From an uncultured Eubacteriales bacterium (GTDB taxonomy: Bacteria; Bacillota; Clostridia; Oscillospirales; CAG-272), in contig URAP01000001.1 in the NCBI GenBank assembly GCA_900545935.1, positions 62,001 to 126,000 on the forward strand: 64,000 nucleotides of DNA. The letters are read 5' to 3'. Under the pieces are notes generated by a model. It had not been told where the DNA came from. It ran no database searches and saw nothing but the letters and a program-made list of their open reading frames with translations. This document shows, piece after piece, positions 58,846 through 64,000 of the stretch (its first letter is position 1; each line of letters opens with the position of its first letter). Position numbers and translations under genes: made by a program.

Positions 58846-60042
58846 TTATTCTCTTCCCGAAAGCAATCCGTCGACAAGTTGACGTGCAAGCCGCGCGGAA
58901 CGGTTTCCTCGTTCGAGCGCAAAGCGCTCGGCAAGGAGGTCGAGCTTATCCTCCGGAATATCAATGCCCTGCTGCTGTGCAAGACGGCGCACGATATGCA
59001 GATAGGTCTGCTTATCCGGCTTTGAAAATGTAATATGCAGACCGAAGCGCTCGGAGAGCGAAACAAGCTCCTGCATAGTATCGTTTCGATGGATGTCGTC
59101 ACCCTCCCGATCTGAAAAGCGCTCCTTGACTATATGTCTGCGATTGCTTGTAGCATAGATAACCACATTTGCAGAGCGTGCGGCGACCGAGCCCTCAAGC
59201 ACCGCCTTGAGCGAACCGAAATTATCGTCGTCTCCGCTGAACGAAAGATCGTCGATAAACAGCACAAATTTAAGCGGATTGCCGGACAGCTCGTCAAGAA
59301 CGCGAGGTATCTCACGCAGTTGATCCTTGCGCAGCTCGATTATTCGCAAGCCCTCGCGCCACAGCGCGTTTGCCACAGCCTTTACGGTAGATGACTTGCC
59401 AGTCCCGGCATCGCCCGAGAGCAGTATGTTTGCCGCAGGCTTTCCGTTGAGCAGTGCGCGGGTGTTGTTCATGATTATCTCACGCTGACGCTCATAGCCT
59501 ATAAGATCGGAAAGCTCCGTCCTATCGGGATGCAGAACTGCGGTTATCGTGCCGTCGTCGGCAAGATAGAACATGTGATGCTCGGCATATATGCCGTACC
59601 CGTATTTTCCGATATTGTCTACCCGATGCAGATACAGCTCACGCAGATCCGGCGCAGACGATGAAAACGAAGGCAGGAAGCCATCGTAATCAAGCTCTGC
59701 GCGCAGAGCGTCGGGAGTCAGAGCGGCAATTCGTCCGAGCAGCTCAAGCTCGGAGACAAGCGCCTCGAACATATAGTCAGGCACAATACCGGCAGAAGCC
59801 GCGGCCTTGACATATACATTTTCATCGTTCTCACACAGAGCACGAACATGCTCTCCCATATCACCGCCGTACTCATAGAGCGCGGAAACAAAGGCGGCAT
59901 ATGCCGGCGCAGAGGGCACGGCGAAAAACTCACGCAGCGCCGAGATCACGGGATCGCGGAGCAGAGAGCGGAAGATACACAGCGTATCAAGTCCCGCAAG
60001 CAGCTCCGATCTTGTTTTTTGTCCGTCCATAGTTACACTCAT
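58846..60042 (-). CDS. AAA-type ATPase of the DUF815 family
   Basis: 398-residue soluble protein. The C-terminal half is an AAA-like ATPase: Walker A LLSGDAGTGKSSTVKAVAN, Walker B FVLFIDDLSFSGDD, sensor VVIYATSNRRH and a conserved IGYERQREIIMNNT-type entry (LIGYERQREIIMNNT). The N-terminal 150 residues are helical without known motif. DUF815 members are predicted ATPases of unknown function. The start 60042 is 1 nt after the ilvD stop (TGA-T-ATG), so it is coupled to ilvD; an ATG at 60030 is possible. It is the last gene of the ilv operon. Confidence 0.85.
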   Translation of the reverse strand: MSVTMDGQKTRSELLAGLDTLCIFRSLLRDPVISALREFFAVPSAPAYAAFVSALYEYGGDMGEHVRALCENDENVYVKAAASAGIVPDYMFEALVSELELLGRIAALTPDALRAELDYDGFLPSFSSSAPDLRELYLHRVDNIGKYGYGIYAEHHMFYLADDGTITAVLHPDRTELSDLIGYERQREIIMNNTRALLNGKPAANILLSGDAGTGKSSTVKAVANALWREGLRIIELRKDQLREIPRVLDELSGNPLKFVLFIDDLSFSGDDDNFGSLKAVLEGSVAARSANVVIYATSNRRHIVKERFSDREGDDIHRNDTMQELVSLSERFGLHITFSKPDKQTYLHIVRRLAQQQGIDIPEDKLDLLAERFALERGNRSARLARQLVDGLLSGRE

Positions 60043-60043
60043 A

Positions 60044-61699
60044 TCAGTTGAGTATCGCGCCGGATGCGCCGCTCGAGACAAGCGCTGCATAGCGGCGCAG
60101 GTATCCGGACAGCTCCTTCTTTTTAGGCACAAAATTCTTCATTCGTTCTTCGAGCACAGCTTCATCGACCTTGAGCTCGATACGGTTCTCGGGGATATTG
60201 ATGCTGATAATATCGCCCTCCTCGACAACGCCTATCATGCCGCCGGAGGCTGCCTCCGGGCTGACGTGACCGATGCATGCGCCGCGCGTGGCGCCGCTGA
60301 AGCGTCCGTCGGTGATGAGTGCAACACTGCTGCCGAGTCCCATTCCCATAATAGCGGAGGTGGGGTTCAGCATCTCGCGCATACCGGGTCCGCCCTTAGG
60401 CCCCTCGTAGCGTATAACGACGACATCACCCGCCTTTATCTTGCCCGCATTGATAGCCGCCTGCGCCTCCTCCTCTGAGTCGAACACACGTGCGGGGCCC
60501 TCATGCACAAGCATCTCGGGAAGCACGGCGGAGCGCTTTACTACGCTGCCCTCGGGGGCAAGATTGCCCTTGAGCACCGCAATTCCGCCCGTCTCGCTGA
60601 ACGGGTTGTCTATCGGGCGGATGGTATCGGTATCAAGTATCTCACAGCCCTCGATATTCTCGCCTATCGTATGCCCGGTAACGGTTATGCAGTCGGTATT
60701 CAGCAGTCCGCGCTTTGTCAGCTCGTGCATTACGGCATATACGCCGCCCGCCTCGTTAAGATCCTCCATATAGGTCCTGCCCGCGGGAGCAAGATGACAT
60801 AGATTTGGCGTTTTTGCGCTGATATCGTTTGCTATATCAAGATTCAGCTCAACACCGCACTCATGCGCAATAGCGGGCAGATGCAGCATGCTGTTCGTCG
60901 AACAGCCGAGTGCCATATCGACGGTAAGAGCGTTCATCAGCGCCTCGCGCGTCATGATATCACGCGGTCTGATATTGCGGCGCAGCAGCTCCATTACAGC
61001 CATGCCCGCATGCTTTGCAAGCTCAATACGGGCAGAATAGACAGCGGGAATAGTGCCGTTGCCGCGCAGACCCATACCGAGCGCTTCGGTCAGGCAGTTC
61101 ATGGAGTTAGCAGTGTACATGCCCGAGCATGAGCCGCATGATGGGCAGGTCTTGCATTCGTACTCGAGCAGCTTTTTGTCGTCAATCTTTCCAGCGTTAT
61201 ACGCGCCGACAGCCTCGAACATACTCGAGAGGCTTGTCTTTTTACCCTCTACCCTGCCTGCGAGCATAGGACCGCCGCTGACAAATACGGTAGGCACATT
61301 GACTCGTGCCGCCGCCATGAGCAGACCGGGGACGTTCTTATCGCAGTTCGGCACCATGACAAGAGCGTCAAAGCCGTGAGCGAGCGCCATAGCCTCGGTA
61401 GAATCGGCAATGAGATCGCGTGTGACGAGTGAATACTTCATTCCGGTATGACCCATCGCGATACCGTCGCAGACGGCGATAGCGGGAAATACGATAGGCG
61501 TACCGCCCGCCATTGCAACACCGAGCTTGACAGCCTCGACTATCTTATCTATGTTCATATGTCCGGGAACTATCTCATTATACGAGCTGACGATACCGAT
61601 AAGCGGTCTCGCCTGTTCCTCCTCGGTCAGACCGAGCGCGTGAAACAGACTGCGGTGGGGCGCGTTCTGCACCCCGTCGACAATGTTTTCTCTCGACAT
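60044..61699 (-). CDS. ilvD: Dihydroxy-acid dehydratase
   Basis: 551-residue IlvD. Fe-S and active-site regions: VPNCDKNVPGLLMAAARVN (Cys about 118), CKTCPSCGSCSGMYTANSMN (about 187), the metal site DGRFSGATRGACIGHVSPEA (about 465) and KAGDVVVIRYEGPKGGPGM (about 410). It converts 2,3-dihydroxy-isovalerate and 2,3-dihydroxy-3-methylvalerate to the 2-oxo acids of valine and isoleucine. It lies 13 bp after ilvC. Confidence 0.97.
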   Translation of the reverse strand: MSRENIVDGVQNAPHRSLFHALGLTEEEQARPLIGIVSSYNEIVPGHMNIDKIVEAVKLGVAMAGGTPIVFPAIAVCDGIAMGHTGMKYSLVTRDLIADSTEAMALAHGFDALVMVPNCDKNVPGLLMAAARVNVPTVFVSGGPMLAGRVEGKKTSLSSMFEAVGAYNAGKIDDKKLLEYECKTCPSCGSCSGMYTANSMNCLTEALGMGLRGNGTIPAVYSARIELAKHAGMAVMELLRRNIRPRDIMTREALMNALTVDMALGCSTNSMLHLPAIAHECGVELNLDIANDISAKTPNLCHLAPAGRTYMEDLNEAGGVYAVMHELTKRGLLNTDCITVTGHTIGENIEGCEILDTDTIRPIDNPFSETGGIAVLKGNLAPEGSVVKRSAVLPEMLVHEGPARVFDSEEEAQAAINAGKIKAGDVVVIRYEGPKGGPGMREMLNPTSAIMGMGLGSSVALITDGRFSGATRGACIGHVSPEAASGGMIGVVEEGDIISINIPENRIELKVDEAVLEERMKNFVPKKKELSGYLRRYAALVSSGASGAILN

Positions 61700-61712
61700 A
61701 AAATGCCTCCGA

Positions 61713-62729
61713 TCAGTTATTGATGAGCTTGTCCTCGTCGCTCCAGCTGTACAGCTTGCGGATCTCTGCGCCGACGGTCTCGGACGGATGCTCGCTTGCG
61801 AGCTTTCTCATTGCATTGAAGTGTACCTGACCGCCTGCGGAGGACATGTCAAGCAGGAAGTCCTTTGCAAAGCTGCCGTCCTGAATATTCTTGAGGATCT
61901 GCTTCATAGCGCGCTTTGTGTCGTCGGTGATGATCTTCGGACCGGTGATGTAGTCGCCGTACTCAGCAGTATTGGAGATGGAGTAGCGCATGCCCGCAAA
62001 GCCGCTCTGATAGATAAGGTCAACGATGAGCTTCATCTCGTGGATGCATTCAAAGTAAGCATTTCTCGGGTCGTAGCCTGCCTCGACAAGGGTCTCATAG
62101 CCTGCCTGCATAAGTGCGCATACACCGCCGCAGAGGACAGCCTGCTCACCGAAAAGGTCGGTCTCTGTCTCGGTGCGGAAGGTGGTCTCGAGAACGCCTG
62201 CTCTTGCTCCGCCGATACCGAGTGCGTAAGCAAGACCGATATCCCATGCGTCGCCCGTTGCGTCCTGCTCGACGGCGATAAGACACGGAACGCCCTTACC
62301 TGCCTGATACTCGGAACGAACGGTGTGTCCGGGACCCTTGGGGGCGATCATGATAACATTTACATTCTTCGGAGGCTTGATGCAGCCGAAATGGATATTG
62401 AAGCCGTGTGCGAACGCAAGGGTCTTGCCCTCGGTAAGATTGGGCTCGATGGACTCCTTGTAGAGAGCGGCCTGCTTTTCGTCGTTGATAAGGATCATGA
62501 TGATGTCGGCAGCCTTTGCAGCCTCCGCGCTCGTCATAACGCGCAGCCCCTGAGCCTCTGCCTTTGCCCAGCTCTTGGAGCCCTCATAGAGGCCTACAAC
62601 AACATCAACTCCGCTGTCCTTCAGGTTTAGCGCATGAGCGTGTCCCTGAGAGCCGTAGCCGATGATAGCTACCGTCTTGCCGCTGAGCTTCTGAAGATCG
62701 CAGTCCTGCTGATAGAATATTCTTGCCAT
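61713..62729 (-). CDS. ilvC: Ketol-acid reductoisomerase
   Basis: 338-residue class I IlvC. The NAD(P) fold reads VAIIGYGSQGHAHALNLKDS (about 18-37), with MIAPKGPGHTVRSEY (about 130), and the metal-binding C-domain carries ETETDLFGEQAVLCGG (about 187). It isomerises and reduces acetolactate and acetohydroxybutyrate. AAGAGG precedes the ATG. It lies between ilvN (45 bp) and ilvD (13 bp). Confidence 0.97.
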   Translation of the reverse strand: MARIFYQQDCDLQKLSGKTVAIIGYGSQGHAHALNLKDSGVDVVVGLYEGSKSWAKAEAQGLRVMTSAEAAKAADIIMILINDEKQAALYKESIEPNLTEGKTLAFAHGFNIHFGCIKPPKNVNVIMIAPKGPGHTVRSEYQAGKGVPCLIAVEQDATGDAWDIGLAYALGIGGARAGVLETTFRTETETDLFGEQAVLCGGVCALMQAGYETLVEAGYDPRNAYFECIHEMKLIVDLIYQSGFAGMRYSISNTAEYGDYITGPKIITDDTKRAMKQILKNIQDGSFAKDFLLDMSSAGGQVHFNAMRKLASEHPSETVGAEIRKLYSWSDEDKLINN

Positions 62730-62774
62730 TTTGTTTACCTCTTTCTTTTATTTGATTTTGGTTTAATGCGTAAA

Positions 62775-63281
62775 TTAAAGATTTATTACCTGACGAATGG
62801 TCGTGCTGCCCTTTTCAAGCGACACGCTGCCGGTACGGCAGATCTCGAGGATCGTATAATCGCGGAGAATGTTGATAAAATCGTCTATTCTTCTCGAGCT
62901 GTCGGTCAGGCGGAAGGTAATATAATCCTTGGAATAATCAACGGTAACGGCTCCGAAAGCATCTGCTGCACGCTGAATGTCGTCGCGAGACTCAAGCTCA
63001 TTCTTCATCTTAATGAGCAACAGCTCGCAGCTGACCGAGTTATCCTCGCTGAATTCCTTGATCGAGCAAACATCGGGCAGCTTATACAGCTGATTGATGA
63101 GCTGCTGCTTCGAGGTCTCCTCGCCGTCGAAAACGACGGTGATTCGCGAAAGATCGCTCGTCTCGGTCTCGCTGACCGTAAGTGCGCTGATATTGAACTG
63201 GCGACGACGGAAAAGGCTTGTTACACGGTTGAGAACACCGAACCGATTCCGTACAAGAACGGCTACTGTATACTTGCTCAT
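62775..63281 (-). CDS. ilvN: Acetolactate synthase small (regulatory) subunit
   Basis: 168-residue regulatory subunit. The N-terminal ACT domain reads YTVAVLVRNRFGVLNRVTSLFRRR (about 4-27) with FNISALTVSETE, and the conserved C-terminal ALS_ss_C domain follows. It binds valine and adjusts activity of the catalytic subunit. The start overlaps the end of ilvB by 4 bp. Confidence 0.95.
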   Translation of the reverse strand: MSKYTVAVLVRNRFGVLNRVTSLFRRRQFNISALTVSETETSDLSRITVVFDGEETSKQQLINQLYKLPDVCSIKEFSEDNSVSCELLLIKMKNELESRDDIQRAADAFGAVTVDYSKDYITFRLTDSSRRIDDFINILRDYTILEICRTGSVSLEKGSTTIRQVINL

Positions 63282-64000
63282 TTTTCCACCTCCGCCTTTA
63301 CTATGATATCATCCATACTGCCTCCGGGCGGGAGCATGGGGAGGACAAATTCGTCCTTGTCTATACGGCAATCGACGATATACGGTCCTTCCGCCGCAAA
63401 TGCGCGGGTAAGCGCCGCATCAAGCTCCTTGGGGGTCGTGACCGTCTCACCGTCTGCGCCGAATGAGCGGGCAAATGCGGGGAAGTCGGTCTTGCGGTTA
63501 AGTACGGTATTCGAGTAATGCTTGTTGAAAAAGAGCGTCTGCCACTGACGTACCATTCCGAGCACTCCGTTATTGAGAATAAGAATGACAATCGGAATAT
63601 TGTAGGTAACGGCGGTAGCAAGCTCCTGCAGACACATGCCGAAGCTGCCGTCTCCGGTAACGAGAACGCTGCGTTCTCGCGTTCCGAAAGCCGCACCGAT
63701 AGCCGCTCCGAATCCGAAGCCCATAGTCCCGAGACCGCCGCTCGATATGAATCTGCGAGGTGTGCGGAACGAGAGGTTCTGCGCAGCCCACATCTGATGC
63801 TGACCGACGTCGGTACAGACGGCGGTATTCTCGCCGAGGTGGCGGTTAAGTGTAAGAATGGCATTTCTCGGGGTCATGCCCGCTCTGTGATCGAGGTACT
63901 CATCCTCTCCGGCACGGAAGCCGTCGACCTCCGCTCTCCATTCGGGCTTTTCGCCCGCAGTGATGAGCGGGAGCAGCGCATCGAGCGTGGGCTTGACATC
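63278..64000 (-). CDS. ilvB: Acetolactate synthase large subunit, C-terminal part
   Basis: The frame is open to the window edge, so the N-terminal part of the protein lies beyond base 64000; about 240 C-terminal residues are visible. Thiamine diphosphate motif: VTGDGSFGMCLQELATAV followed by ILILNNGVLGMVRQWQ, and the end reads LPPGGSMDDIIVKAEVEK. It joins two pyruvates, or pyruvate and 2-oxobutyrate, in branched-chain amino acid synthesis. It is the first visible gene of ilvB-ilvN-ilvC-ilvD-DUF815; any leader or promoter is outside. Confidence 0.95.
   Translation of the reverse strand, partial: DVKPTLDALLPLITAGEKPEWRAEVDGFRAGEDEYLDHRAGMTPRNAILTLNRHLGENTAVCTDVGQHQMWAAQNLSFRTPRRFISSGGLGTMGFGFGAAIGAAFGTRERSVLVTGDGSFGMCLQELATAVTYNIPIVILILNNGVLGMVRQWQTLFFNKHYSNTVLNRKTDFPAFARSFGADGETVTTPKELDAALTRAFAAEGPYIVDCRIDKDEFVLPMLPPGGSMDDIIVKAEVEK

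Overview
The window looks like chromosomal DNA of a strictly anaerobic, spore-forming Clostridia-type Firmicute, probably a gut Oscillospiraceae/Ruminococcaceae relative. The supporting signs are an alpha/beta small acid-soluble spore protein, a Bacillus/Clostridium-type rimP-nusA-ylxRQ-infB operon, ferredoxin- and flavin-rich redox proteins, strong AGGAGG ribosome sites and near-consensus sigma-A promoters. Base composition is moderately GC-rich and even. I see no prophage, insertion sequence, CRISPR array, rRNA or tRNA.

Layout. 1-9848 (+): a tightly packed redox operon. It holds an HdrA-like bifurcating flavoprotein, an MvhD/FlxD-like protein, two iron-sulfur proteins and an NAD(P)/FAD protein (FlxC, FlxB and FlxA-like), an FrdB-like and an FrdA-like subunit, an AspT-type exchanger, a thioredoxin-like [2Fe-2S] ferredoxin and a stand-alone domain normally found at the C-terminus of SpoIIE-type phosphatases. 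The FrdB/FrdA pair sits where Flx-Hdr systems carry HdrB/HdrC. I infer a soluble, quinone-independent, electron-bifurcating fumarate (or related enoate) reductase. 9989-11536: a small membrane protein and a spore protein. 11537-16296 (-): potABCD behind a roughly 520-nt leader with seven short hairpins, a possible junction domain and a terminator just before potA. 16721-19414 (-): oleate hydratase and a TetR regulator. 19617-25004 (-): a P-loop protein with pgi, then dacF, then lgt-folD. 25127-32377 (-): a 2416-residue cyclic beta-1,2-glucan synthase-like protein.

32620-43695 (+): mfd, a parvulin-like lipoprotein, a zinc-ribbon protein, and rimP-nusA-rnpM-ylxQ-infB behind an attenuator-like hairpin. 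43922-47370 (-): feoA-feoA-feoB plus a 58-residue FeoB-associated Cys-rich protein, under a consensus promoter carrying three GTTAG-N6-CTAAC sites, with a divergent DtxR/MntR-type regulator. 48319-53628 (-): a Gfo/Idh/MocA oxidoreductase, an acyl-CoA ligase coupled to an E2/CAT-like protein that lacks the catalytic His, and a LysR regulator. 53692-58673 (+): a heterodimeric ABC exporter and a Na/Ca-type antiporter. 58795-64000 (-): ilvB(partial)-ilvN-ilvC-ilvD followed by a DUF815-type AAA ATPase.

Starts were chosen from ribosome-binding sites and promoter positions where visible. No homology search could be run, so family calls rest on recognised motifs and gene order.
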